NCBI GenBank assembly: GCA_017562135.1
Contig: QEYB01000406.1
Location: forward strand, 124,001-188,000
Reading direction: 5' to 3'
Origin: Dipylidium caninum
Lineage: Eukaryota; Platyhelminthes; Cestoda; Cyclophyllidea; Dipylidiidae
Length of the DNA stretch: 64,000 nt
Position numbers and translations under genes: made by a program. Shown piece by piece: positions 51,184-61,860 of this stretch (the first letter of the stretch is position 1; the number at the start of each line of letters is the position of its first letter). A model generated the notes under the pieces. The model was not told where the DNA came from and ran no database searches. It saw only the letters and a program-made list of their open reading frames with translations.

Positions 51184-51418
51184 TCTGTCGAGTGCGGGTG
51201 GAGCGATTCAACTTTGTGAACATCGTGAACGTATGGCAGAGAGAAGACACTATTCTGGAATGCGAAATGCCCAAAGCATTGACGTGACCTGCAATTGGAG
51301 GACATTGGTTTCGCGGTTTTAAGAAGACTTGTGGAATTGGGGGGATTCCCCTTCTTCCTTGGTCCCAACAGATGTCTACGTAAACTCCCTCAAGCATTCT
51401 GGGTGATGCACTTGGTTG

Positions 51419-51602
51419 AAGGCCGCAAGATGATGTGGACTGGTTCGTAAATCCAAGTCCTTGGAGGGACAGAGGGAGAGGAGGAAGAAAGAGCTACAAG
51501 ACGGTATGCGAGAAAATCTCAACGATTGTCAAATGGTGCAGCGCAAGATTTGCTTTATTAATGAGGGAAGAATCATGAGCCAACACAGGGGCAGGACGTT
51601 TC
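51419..51602 (+). repeat. Dispersed repeat A, copy 1
   Basis: Direct-orientation match to 57317-57512, with shared GGCCGCAA, GACTGGTTCG, GGGAGAGGAGG, GGTATGCGAGAAAATC and related blocks in order. Clearly diverged, with small indels. It begins exactly where the left arm loses its match to the right arm. Confidence 0.75.
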
Positions 51603-51884
51603 CCTACCCTGATGGCACTGGCATTGTAATCAGGCCTTCGTCTTTTGTAAACAGGCGTTAGTCGTTAACAAACCTCACATGCCGGCAGTAGACTAATGAC
51701 TTTTTCCATCTCGGGTATTTATCAAGCCTGCAAAAATTTGTCGCCTAATAAAAAAGGAGTGGAATCGAGTTTGAGTGGGTCACAGAGTCAAAAAAACAAT
51801 CATGCGACTCCCATGACGGTCTCACCTAAAAGGGACGATTGAGAGCATGCGGTCAATGAAAAACCCTCTTTTCCTTTAAAACAT

Positions 51885-52127
51885 CAAACGTCTCTTTGCT
51901 CAGCATTCCTCAAATTCCTTTATGCCGCACACTCGACGAACTCTCCTGTTCGTGATTACGTGTCTACAACAGACCGAACAAGTATGCTTTGGAAAAAAGA
52001 TGGATTTTCAGAGAAGTAACAAGAAGTAAGGGCGCACATGGTCGAATGGAAAGCTGCTGCCGGTGGGAAGAAGTACGTCTACCGGCGAGGAAATTCTGCT
52101 GTATTCGAGCCCGTCGACCCGAATTGT
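51885..52127 (+). repeat. Dispersed repeat B, copy 1
   Basis: Direct-orientation match to 54528-54758: shared TCTTTGCT, ATTCCTCAAAT-like, TATGCCGC, CGAAC/CGAA, CAAGTA and GGAAA.TCTGC.GTATT blocks in the same order, ending at GTCGAC.CGAATT. A third, shortened copy in inverted orientation lies in the left arm near 49975-50110. Confidence 0.7.
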
Positions 52128-53495
52128 TTACGGTATATGGCGAAACACGAGCTCCAATTTCTTGGAGGCCGCGGATCGCGTTGTCCTAATCTCCACCTTT
52201 CTAGCCCATCTTGTCTTCTCCCGGTAGGAAACACGTCGTACTGCAGACCCCCCATCAAGATCGTAAAATGAAAGGAAACGACTGAAGTGGCTTTATTCTC
52301 GCCCTCAATACGGTGAGAGAAGGGTATTTTAAACGAATATATGCAGTAAGACGTTACGGACCACCAAGGAGAGTTTGCATACGTTGACGGTAATTCAGTT
52401 GGGAAGTGTGTGCTCAGTTTAACTTAAGGTGAACAGACGGAAACCTTCTCCAACTACCGTCAATCGGCCTAAAGCCGACGCTTTTGATGTTTTTTGGGTC
52501 CGTTTTAGTCGTTGGAATGAAGTAACTGCGGCCACAAACTCGCCATAGGAGTTACTTCCACTTAACTGAACTTGCTTTTCGAAGCCACACTTTTTAAGAA
52601 TCTCGGATATCCGGTCTCAGTGTTACGTCGCGCGCTTGCAACGACACATCTCAAGTCCTTTCCTCCCAACCATCCAAGGCGGTCCTTCTCCCCTCTTTCC
52701 TCCACTGCCAATGAACGGTCCTTCGTAGCTAGACAGAGTTAATTGCAATGTCTGGTTGTTCATCTTCTTGCTGTACCAACCAATTTTTGCTTCAATCTTT
52801 ATCCTCGTAATCGAAGGCAGTTTGGATGAAGTGTCAAGCAATTCACAGTGTCGTCTACACCGCATTCGTTACGGTCCGTTCTCGTTCTCCTCTCTGCACT
52901 CGTCCCCGACGCTGTCAGTGGAGACAATCGGTGTGAAGACGTCCTCGCCTCGTCGTCTTCAACGCTTTCAGGTATCGTCTGAGCGCATCCATCCTCATCG
53001 CTCTCCGTCCAACCGCGAGGGTCGATCCCATTCTTCGCACTATGTCTGTGGCTCTTGGTGCAGCGACAGCTTCGGACATTGGAACGAAAACGTTCTGCCT
53101 CGTCTTCACTCCAACCAAGTGCATCACCCAGAATGCTTGAGGGAGTTTACGTAGACATCTGCTGGGACCAAAGAGGAGGAGGAATCCTCCCAATTCGACT
53201 AGTCATCTTAAAAGCCGCGACACCAATGTTCTCCAATTGCAGGTAACGTCAATGCTTTGGGCATTTCCCATTCCAGAATAGTGTCTTCTCTCTGACATAC
53301 GTCCACGACGTTCACAAATTTGAATGACTCCACCTCGCACTCGACAGAGTTCTCCTCTCCTCTCCTCTCCTCGCCTCTCCCCTCCCCTTCCCTCCCCTCT
53401 CCACTAACCACCGTCTGGCGGCACGTATAAGACTCACCACCTCAAATTCCACATTTCCCGAGTGGCCTAATTGACACTTTGTCGTGAATTTGAAT

Positions 53496-53846
53496 TATTC
53501 GCGAGTGAAACACTGCAACATGCGGATTTGCACGTGGTAGTTGAGGGTGGCGATGACAACACGCCGCATCATCTTCGGTCCAGTCAGGACGCGAGGTCTC
53601 TGCGCTCTCACGTGTGGCCTCTCAGCCTTTCCGTCGGCCACCGGCTCATTTTCTGCCACTGCGTCTCGAGACATTGCAAGTCGACCGTGGCCTACGAAAT
53701 CAGTGCAGACGTTGAAGAACCCCGTCTTCGTCGGTTGAACTAGAGAGAAGTGAAGAATAGTTTGGGAGTGATCGGTCATGCTACGATTCGTCATGAAAAG
53801 ACGAAAGTGGCATCTACCATGGAGAGGTTGCCGAACACATCTTGTG
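53496..53846 (-). repeat. 351-bp block identical to the opposite arm (right copy)
   Basis: Reverse complement identical to 50687-51037 with no gap. Flanking sequence immediately diverges. Confidence 0.85.
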
Positions 53847-54527
53847 AAGTAAAGCTGTGGATGGAGCAGTATTGGGTTTGATTAGGTGGCGAGGTGAATT
53901 GGGCAATCGTGGAGTGTTGGTGAATAGGATGGCAGGGCGGTGGCGGGGTTGGGCGGAGCAGGACAAGGCGGAGGAGGGGAGAGCGAATGGCAGCTTGATT
54001 TGTGTTTCCTCTCATAAACATCAGTCATTTGTCACACCTCTCCACAACGATGCTTCCCCTCCTCTATCAGTACACCCTGAAAAGGCAGTCTCATTCGCAT
54101 TCCAATAAGGAGACCTTATTTTCAAGTTCAAAGGTCAAAGGCACCCGTCAAACGATGGGTTATTGCAGCCAACTGACGGCCGTAGGTGTTCGAGGACCAA
54201 GTGCGAATGAAGAAGGCTCTGTACACCACCTTTCTCCTGTCAACACAACCTCTTCATCCTTCTCTTTGGAAAGGGCAGACTTGTCGGACAGGCCATACCG
54301 TGTCACCCGCAACTCATAACTTCTCCTTCCCCTTTTCAGTTTGATTGATCGCCACTTTGAGACATGACGCCTAATGAAGCATCACTGCTTCCAGGTGAAA
54401 TGGAAACAATATTTTTTTTGGGTGTATGAAGAGACAAATAAATAGGCAGGTCCCCGATAATCTACCGAAACCCTAACGAAAAGTAACGTTTGTGCGCATT
54501 CGGTCGACGGAAACTCTCGATTCATCT

Positions 54528-54758
54528 AAACACCGTGGGTTTCTTTGCTAAAAAATCCTCAAATACCTCTATGCCGCCTACTCCTCGAAATTTTCTTTTG
54601 AACGCGTACCAAAAACCTACCCAACAAGTACCTTTCGGACACGTGAGGGACTCTCACGGCGATCACAAGGGAGGAAGAACATTTCCTCAAATGGGAAAGA
54701 GCGCCTATATCTACGGGGAAACTCTGCCGTATTGGAATACGTCGACACGAATTAGACC
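54528..54758 (+). repeat. Dispersed repeat B, copy 2, inside the right arm
   Basis: Direct-orientation match to 51885-52127. It contributes most of the length difference between the two arms. Confidence 0.7.
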
Positions 54759-56807
54759 GCTGCGTTGGTGATGAGCTCTCCTGAGGTTTGAACACACAGT
54801 TTATTCCTCCCTACCTTATACATAGCATTCTCTTGACGCCTTTTACTGGCCACCTGCGCCGGTTAAAAGTACCATCAACTCAACAGAAGGACGCTCTCCA
54901 ACCCTCAGAGGTTGCCCTCGTCACGATTCGGTTTCGCAGATTTCAGGCTTATCTGCCAATGTAACCATTCGACACAACGTGTTGGAGCAGGAAAGTCGCT
55001 CTTCCAGCCTTACCTCGCCAACACGTGGCTTCGCCACTAACACCAGTCATTTGAGATGCCACCTACACGCTGGCTATTTGTACACGTGAAGTTAAAAGGA
55101 GAAGATTTCATTTGGTTCATCTTACAAACACTGACTCCGCGGCTGTCGCTCGTGCTTGTGCAGTTGACAGTTTGTGTGCCTCCAACACCATCAACTCGAG
55201 GTGATTCTCGTTCTCGACAGCAGAGTGACCGTTCGACGAGGCGGTGGGGCACGTGCTCTGTTGCTGAATCTTCTGAGAATGACTGTGGCGGACGAAGGGT
55301 GTGGCGGATCCAGGCAACGACGGAATGTCATGCATGCCCGACCTCATCAGTGCGAGTATCTGGCCAATTGTCCGAAGGGTCTGGTTTATGTGGTAGATTA
55401 CGTGAGGAGGGGCGGCGTCCACAATTAGACTTCTCAGGGTGTGCTCATGTCGCCTTGTGGACGCTGGCAAATAAGCTCCTTTGCAGTTGCTTTGCGAGAA
55501 TAATGTGGGGTAAGGAGGGTTGCACCTTCGTCGAGGGAGTGTGTTGGATGGTGTGGAGGGGAATACGTGGAATAGAGGCCTATGTCAAGTATGTCGATGC
55601 ATCCCAATCATTCGACGTGAGGATTTGAGCATTAACGCTATTTATTGTTTTGGCGTGAAGAGGAGATTCGTGGGCGGAGTGGCAGGGAGGTGGGAGGTGT
55701 TTCTTCCATCCCCTGGAGAATTGATTGATTGGCTCGCGTGACAACCAGTCAGGAGGTTGACGCGATAGTGAGGGAGACAAATGCATTTTCACTGTCGCTC
55801 TGTTCCCTTAAGCATTTGTGGATGGTGGGTATTACAGAGACATGGCGTGGGGAGACATCAGCTGTGCAGGTAGGTCCAAGGCCAACAGTCAGCGGGGTGA
55901 GCGGAGCGGAAAAGTCACTGCTTTGGGCAACCGAGGCAGACCTTGAAACCTCGCAGCGTGTAACATTCATGCAATGCCGTCTGATGAAACAAGACTGCAG
56001 CGCTCATCTCCCGGTCTGTTGACAAAATGCAGCTTAAAATTCGGTCTGACCTCTTCTCACACTCCCTGAATTCACTGGAGAGGAAATGGTGAGCGCTTCG
56101 TGCCCACTTAATCACTGGGGTGGAGAGTTGATGTCGCACTTGGACTCAGCCACTCCCGCGTGAAAGGCGTGCCACAACAGTTCACCCGGTGAGTTTTTAC
56201 TCGAAATTTGTTTTAACTGACCGTTTTTCTCGTGTCAAAAATAGCGAAGCAGTGGAAAGAGGATGTTTGCCACGTATGGCTTGTGGGAAGATATTATTGA
56301 GAGTAAAATGCGGTTGCTGGCATAGAGCCACGCGGCCTTTCCACCTTCCGTCAAGGACTTCAATCCTTTCAGTGATGCTCCGTCGCGCATTCCGTGCTCG
56401 CTAAGAGCCGATTGGTAACGCTGAGCAAAAACCGTCTGAATGTAGGTGGCTGGTAGACAGCACAGACAGTTTCACGGGGGGGGGGGAGGGGGCACTGTGA
56501 TTGCTGGAGGAGGGAATTTGTAGGCACGCAGTCGTCTACATTTTTCCACCGACTTCGTCCTCGATAAGCCCAACGCGAGGCGATTGATTTGTTTTGTAGT
56601 ATATTGCAAAGTAATAAGAAGGAGCTTTTAACGTGAATGTTTGAAAAAATCGGGGAATCCGAAGTGTAACATTGAAATTGCCGAAGGACCCTTTAAAAAG
56701 GTGCGTTGCAAATTCGGATCACTTTTCAAAATCCGTTTTGAGATTAATTGTGATGATAAATAACACAATTTCTCTCGGTTTTAGTATTGGGAGGTCGACA
56801 TATCGTG

Positions 56808-58133
56808 TAGCATAGAGTGATTTAACAATTTTTGGGCGTGGAGACTCACGATATTGGGAGGGAATTAGGGTTTCCTTTGACCAAATGCGTTCAATCGCCC
56901 CTTTTAGGACAGCTATTTAGAGATTGTCATAGATAACGGAGTTTTGTCTATTTTACTGCTTTTTCTTAACCATCTCTCATTCGTACGAACGTAGGCGATT
57001 CGGTGGCGGGATGAACGCGGGAGTTGGATACGTGAGTATTTTATTGCATTGAAGAAGGAATTGGGCAATGCAAAGTCTCGGGAGGCGAGCGGTCGACATT
57101 CAATTCAGTCATTAGATGAGTTCAGTGTGTGTCCGAGGCGGAGTTGCATTCAGCGAATCCACTCTCCCCCAAAGCGACAGCGTTGTGAGAGTGTGTGAAA
57201 GGAAGTGCCAGTCCCATTTCCTTCTGGTGACAGGAGCTTATAACACGCGCCGAGTTGGTAACTACCATTGGAGCTGGAATCGTCCAAGTGGTAGTAGAGT
57301 AAAGAGAAATCGACGAGGCCGCAAATGATGTCGACTGGTTCGCAAGTTCTAGTGCTTTGAGAGGTAGAAGAGGGAGAGGAGGGAAAGGGCTACACGAAGA
57401 AATGTCCTAAAAGGTATGCGAGAAAATCACAGCGATTGAGAAATGATACAGCAGAATATTTGCCGTACATTAAGGAAAGAACCATAAATCAACAGAGACG
57501 CAGGATATCCATTTAAAATCATGACATTATGCACTGGAAGCGCGCCACTCTCCATGCCTCTTGCTTAAACTAAACTCTTTTCGATCCATTTCTGGTCGTT
57601 AAAAGGTCTTAGTGAGGCATTGGCACAAACTTTGATTGTCAATATAAGCGAAAATGTCAAATTGAATCAACATTCCTATGGCAAACGGAGGCTAACCACG
57701 TCGAAGCGGCATCTTCGTCTACTTGAAACTTCACGAGTGGTCCCAATAAGGTCAATTGCGGTCTCATTTTTATGTTCTGTCCCCACTTTTATTTATATAT
57801 TAATCGGGCGTTAGTTTCAGCAAAGGAAATTTAGATAACGCCGCATCCCTAGTGGCTCCTATTTTACGTACTAAACCTACCACTATTATGGTCACTTATT
57901 ATTAACTGGGTGGAGAATTTCTCTACCGAGGTGCACAAAAATATTAAGTTTACACGCTTGTAAAATACTGTACGTCTACCTGACTGGAAGTAGTTTTGAC
58001 ATATGCACTTTCTCAAACATTAACGCGCGAAGATTAAAAATGCACGCAATTCAGCTTTGAATATTGTGAATTGTTTTATTTTTCTATTGTAACTTAATTG
58101 CCACAACATCGCCGCTGCGACAATTTGATTAAA
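56808..58133. other. Intergenic stretch between the inverted repeat and the CaMKI-like gene
   Basis: Apart from repeat A (57317-57512) nothing is recognised. A 70-codon frame at 57116-57328 is Arg/Cys-rich and ends in the repeat; it has no known domain. The promoter of the kinase gene should lie at the right end, but no clear motif is seen. Confidence 0.5.
57317..57512 (+). repeat. Dispersed repeat A, copy 2, outside the right arm
   Basis: Direct-orientation match to 51419-51602. It lies about 510 bp beyond the outer end of the right arm, so the duplicated family is larger than the inverted repeat itself. Confidence 0.75.
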
Positions 58134-60740
58134 ATGAGCGCACAGCATTGGTTAGTTGAAAGTGAGAAAAATACTAGGTTTGAAAGCATCTATAAGCTTA
58201 AAAAAGAAATCGGTCGCCGGTGGTACCAGCCTGTGTAAGTTTCTTCCAGTCGGAATATTTGGAGTACGAGAGTTCCACCTTAGCGAGTGATATAATTAAC
58301 CACCATCGATACATAATGATTGTGATAATAGTACCAATTATAAAGCAACCCTTTCAGTGTTGGGGGTTATTGCTATTAGAACTTAGAATATATGTTCTCA
58401 AGAAATATGGGAAACGAATCTGCCTAGACAATATATACCCTATCAATCATTTACATACTTATTAACACATTTAACATTCAGCGGGTCGGCTTCTTTTACT
58501 TATCACTGCAGAGACTTGACAAACTTAGAGTGGACCATGAAGTCTCTGGAGAAGAAGGTCAAGTGGTCTTCTTTATTAAAGTATTTTCTCTTCAGGTTAA
58601 GGATTATGTAGAACCTACCCGTCTCGGGCACTTACTGCATTTAGAGCACAAAAACATTGTCCGACTTCGGGAGGTTTTTGAAATCGATTCTCACATCTAC
58701 ATGGTTTCTGATTACGTTGAAGGAATACCGTTGTTTGAATAGTAAGTTTGGTTTTATCAAAGGTGTCTGGTGGAAGCAATATGTAAGCACAGAATTGGCA
58801 CTGGGAATTGTCTAGTGAACGTGAGAAAAGCATACGTATTTGCAAGAGTCTATATGAAGTGTCTGCTGTTAACCGTAATTACTGAGATATAAACATGGGA
58901 AATGTGTGCGTCATGATAATACTTTGTAAGACCCAAAATAAATATTAATTTTCACAAAATATATGAGCATGGCCTCTAAAGTGGAGTCTGAGGCCTGAGC
59001 GACATAAGGTAGAGACGCACCTTACCGGCTTACTTAAAAAAAGTGCAATATAAAAGAAATGATTGCTACTCAATAATTCTGCGTGTCAATCCCACAGGCC
59101 AAAAACCTTTATGAGGTAACCTGTGTTATACTTTAGCCTTGCATGTCTGGATGATGTTAGTGAACAACTCCTATCTTCGACGATAAAACAGATCAATGAT
59201 GGTCTAATGTATTTACACGAATTTGGAATTGCCCATCGAGACCTTAAGGTAAAAATTTTTGACTTTCGAAGGTGTAAACTTGAAACGGATTATATAGTGG
59301 TTTGCTTTTCTCTAACACAAATAGATCTCTTTCAGCCGAATAATGTTTTGGTGGTGAAGGATGGTGAAAATGTCGTCATGAAAGTCTGTAAGTTGATCCT
59401 TCTTAACTTTTCCTTGATCCCTAAATTACTACTTTTGCATAAGCCCCCGGTTATGATGTGAATTCATGCCTGCTAAAGTCCACCGTACCTCCAATGTGTA
59501 TATTAAAATCGTCCCGTGAAAGTGGTTAGCTGAAGAGTCTAGACGTCCTAACTTTACTAGAATATCTCCTTTCACCGAACTAGGTGATGCAGCCTTTTCA
59601 CTTATCATCGGCATGGATATGGAGATGGAATTAGTCAATGGAGATATCACCTACACCGCTCCTGAAGTCTTCCTTACCCACAAGCATGGACAACCAGTCG
59701 ATATGTGGGCTCTTGGAGTCATGCTGTATATCATGTAAGTTGCATGTCCATCCCGTTCATGTTATTTGAAACAGCCTTCCGTCAACTTGCCGTAGAATAT
59801 ACGAACCCCTGCTGTGTTATGACTTTCGGAGTGTTATATTAAATAGATATGGATAGTCTAATGGCTTCTTCAAAAGACCCGCACAAACTTTTCTTAAAAG
59901 TAATTAACACCCTTGTGCGTAGTAGGCAAAAAATTTGGCCGCAGTAAGGCTTTTCACGAAGCCTATTTTAACTAGCGGTTTTCGGTTTCTTCGCGGTGCG
60001 ATGAAGGTAAAGCATCTTAAATTGATGGTTAATAAGCCCATTTGTAAATTGCTGATTTCGAATAATTAAAGAAATGAATGATCAAAAAAGAATAAAGAAT
60101 TGTCAGGTGGTCGCTATTGCATCGACTCAGGAGTACTTCAAATTTGTTCAAATGGCTGGCACTGTTGAAGAAAGTGTGAGTAGTCAAATTTATCGAGGCA
60201 ATTTGTAATTAGGGCCTCGGGAACGGAACCCTTCAAGAAAGAGAACGAGATGGACTCATTCCGAGCTATTCTTAGCGGTGATTTCAACTTCGACACGCCT
60301 GAATGGGAGGGCATCAGCATGCACTGCAAAGACCTCATTCGTCGACTGTTTGCAGTGGAGCCCCTGTTGCGCATCACAGCGAATCAAACGGCGAAACACG
60401 CGTGGATTGTGGGAGAGGATACGCCTGGACACATTCTTCCCGACATTCCCTATCGCCTTGAGTGCTTTAACCAACGTTGTGCGGAACGAGTAAGTGGACA
60501 AACCAATTGTTTCAACCACTCAAACAATTGGGCTTTCATGCTTTTATTCGGTGAGTTTGACGGGAATTCAAGTCAAAATGAGCCACGTAACTACGTGCCT
60601 GCCTGCCTCCTTATCCTCCTCCTTCACTTGTCGCCAGCCACTTTGTTCATGTTCGGGGATGTTTTTGTGACCAGGTCACCTCCATACCTAAAGTGGCTTA
60701 CCGAGAGGCCCTTAGCTTCAACGCCTCTGCCACCACCTAG
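58134..60740 (+). CDS. Divergent CaMKI-like protein kinase, possibly a pseudokinase
   Basis: Seven exons, 58134-58234, 58514-58741, 59137-59248, 59336-59387, 59584-59734, 60213-60489 and 60675-60740, splice in phase to 328 aa. All have GT/AG ends. Kinase landmarks: Lys56 (FFIKV), HRDLKPNN at 143-150, APE at 190-192, DMWALGV at 204-210 and LLRITANQTAKHAWI in the C-lobe. The HAWIVGEDT ending and the tail YREALSFNASATT resemble CaMKI (HPWIAGDTA and the segment around FNATAV). Deviations: the glycine loop reads IGRRWYQPV with no second or third Gly, DFG is DAA (166-168), and the activation-loop Thr position aligns with Asp185. The Lys, HRD Asp and metal-binding Asp remain, so weak activity is not excluded. 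The last exon (21 aa) and the exon 1/2 join are the least certain parts. Confidence 0.82.
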
Positions 60741-60904
60741 CGGTGAAGACTCTCATCTACTATGATGAGAACACTCCAAGTGAGGTTCACTTCAGCTCGA
60801 GATTCACAAATTTGACTTCGCCTAGGAAATGGAGAAGAAAGCGATGCTACTATCGCCGAGTTTAACTAAACACATGCCGCGTGCAACACCGGCGATCTAC
60901 CGCA

Positions 60905-61245
60905 TCATGAAGGAATGAAGTAAATTTCTCTCAAGGATAAAATCTGTTGGGCAAACTTTCCCACGTCCACTTGCAAGTTGCCTGTATACTTGATGGTTGG
61001 AGGCAACATGACTACATGTTTTCCGCCGAGGAAACGTCTTGACTAGCATATAAGTCGCTGGAGTCGCCGGTAACATTCACCTTGCATGGAAGGCTCTGAC
61101 ACTCCGGCTGATCTGTAGCCATTCGGAATGTCGACGCCTGACAATTAATGAGTACCCTCACGGGTAGGGTTGGGACAGGAGGCGTGTTTTCGAGTGTAGC
61201 GTGACTTTTAGCCAATACTAATATCAGTGATGTTGACGGTAGCAT
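60905..61245 (-). pseudogene. Unrecognised ORF broken by an apparent one-base frameshift
   Basis: The minus-strand frame 61245-61012 (77 codons, starting ATG right after an in-frame stop) has varied, protein-like composition and ends AENM then TAG. From the same point another frame continues VVMLPPTIKY and stays open to a TGA at 60905-60907 (36 codons). One missing base at about 61014 would make the two a single frame. The protein has a hydrophobic start and a CxxxxC pair. It faintly recalls the Cys-containing segment of alpha-1,3-fucosyltransferases, but that is too weak to name it. It may be chance. Confidence 0.2.
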
Positions 61246-61564
61246 TTAGGTCATTTCTCGAGGATTGCGTACCACCGGTCGTGAACGGATCAATCCATTT
61301 CACCTCTGAAAGTGTAAAATTAATGTTTACATTACGCCAGAATTATGCGACTTTCTTTCCCGAATGATTCACGATACTGACTGATTACCACCCGTCGAAT
61401 CCGTTGGTTCTACGTTTTCATGCTGTGCAATGAAATAAATACGCAAAAAATGTGCAAATCTATCCATGTTACACGAGAGAACCTTCTGTAATTACTCTAG
61501 GAATAATTTTTTTGTAGCTCTCGAGTCGTACGCAGACCAATTCTATTGGCGCTCAGGCGTAATC

Positions 61565-61860
61565 ATTAGGTTGGAAACCCTTAAACGAGCGTTGAATAGC
61601 AGTAGAAGATAAAAAGCGCAATTTCACATTAATTGCGTTATTCAACCGAAGAAACTTCCATTGACATCCATGACTTTCTGCCAACTGTTGGGCAAGTAAT
61701 TCATGCTTTCTTGAAAAAAATTTTTATTTGTGAATCTTATAAAATGCTCAAAGTCTCTTATAATATAATTTCGGTAGTCGTGCGTTGTCATCAGGCAACA
61801 ATAGTAGTTGTTTTTCCGTGAGTTTCTCATGCATGACATCACTTCCACGGGAGCAGGACT
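61565..61860 (-). mobile_element. Decayed mariner-family transposon, 3' end
   Basis: On the minus strand a frame ends LPNSWQKVMDVNGSFFG then stop, at 61642. This is the signature C-terminus of mariner transposases (LP.RWQK.ID.NG.YF). Just upstream, in another frame, PDDNARLPK recalls the HDNARPH motif around the second catalytic Asp. The two are only about 35-60 codons apart instead of roughly 80 or more, so the copy is internally deleted and frameshifted. Beyond the stop, at about 61568, TTAGGTTGG on the plus strand matches the common mariner terminal-repeat core. The matching left terminal repeat was not found with confidence. The element is dead. Confidence 0.6.

Larger units (their letters stand above)
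47906..51417 (+). repeat. Left arm of an 8.9 kb imperfect inverted repeat
   Basis: This arm is the reverse complement of the stretch ending at 56807. Matching landmarks: CACGATATGTCGACCTCCC at the outer end, the C-run at about 48222-48239 against the G-run at 56476-56492, ACTCACCGGGTGAACTGTT-like sequence at 48525, the 351-bp identical block 50687-51037, a GGAGA-rich tract at 51121-51183, and CATTCTGGGTGATGCACTTG at the inner end. The arms differ by scattered substitutions and small indels outside the identical block. No reading frame stays open in both arms over long distance outside that block, so it is probably not a protein gene. It may be a segmental inverted duplication or a foldback-type element. 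Confidence 0.9.
51418..53109. other. Spacer between the inverted-repeat arms
   Basis: The 1.7 kb spacer holds two diverged repeat fragments: 51419-51602, also found at 57317-57512, and 51885-52127, also found at 54528-54758. The rest has no recognised gene. A short frame at about 52875-52980 reads like a hydrophobic leader (LVLLSALVPDAVSG) followed by a GT, but it has no ATG in frame and no supporting exon, so it is not called. Confidence 0.7.
53110..56807 (-). repeat. Right arm of the 8.9 kb imperfect inverted repeat
   Basis: Reverse complement of 47906-51417. It is slightly longer because it carries repeat B (54528-54758) nearly whole where the left arm has a shortened version. Open frames such as the 190-codon one at 55056-55628 are broken into several frames in the left arm, which argues against coding function. 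Confidence 0.9.

Noticed and set aside
52870..52985. Hydrophobic leader-like frame LVLLSALVPDAVSG in the spacer, considered as a secreted-protein first exon
   Set aside because: There is no in-frame ATG and no following exon; adjacent frames are equally open.
55056..55628. 190-codon plus-strand ORF in the right arm
   Set aside because: The matching left-arm sequence is broken into three different frames by indels and stops, so the open frame is not conserved and is probably chance.
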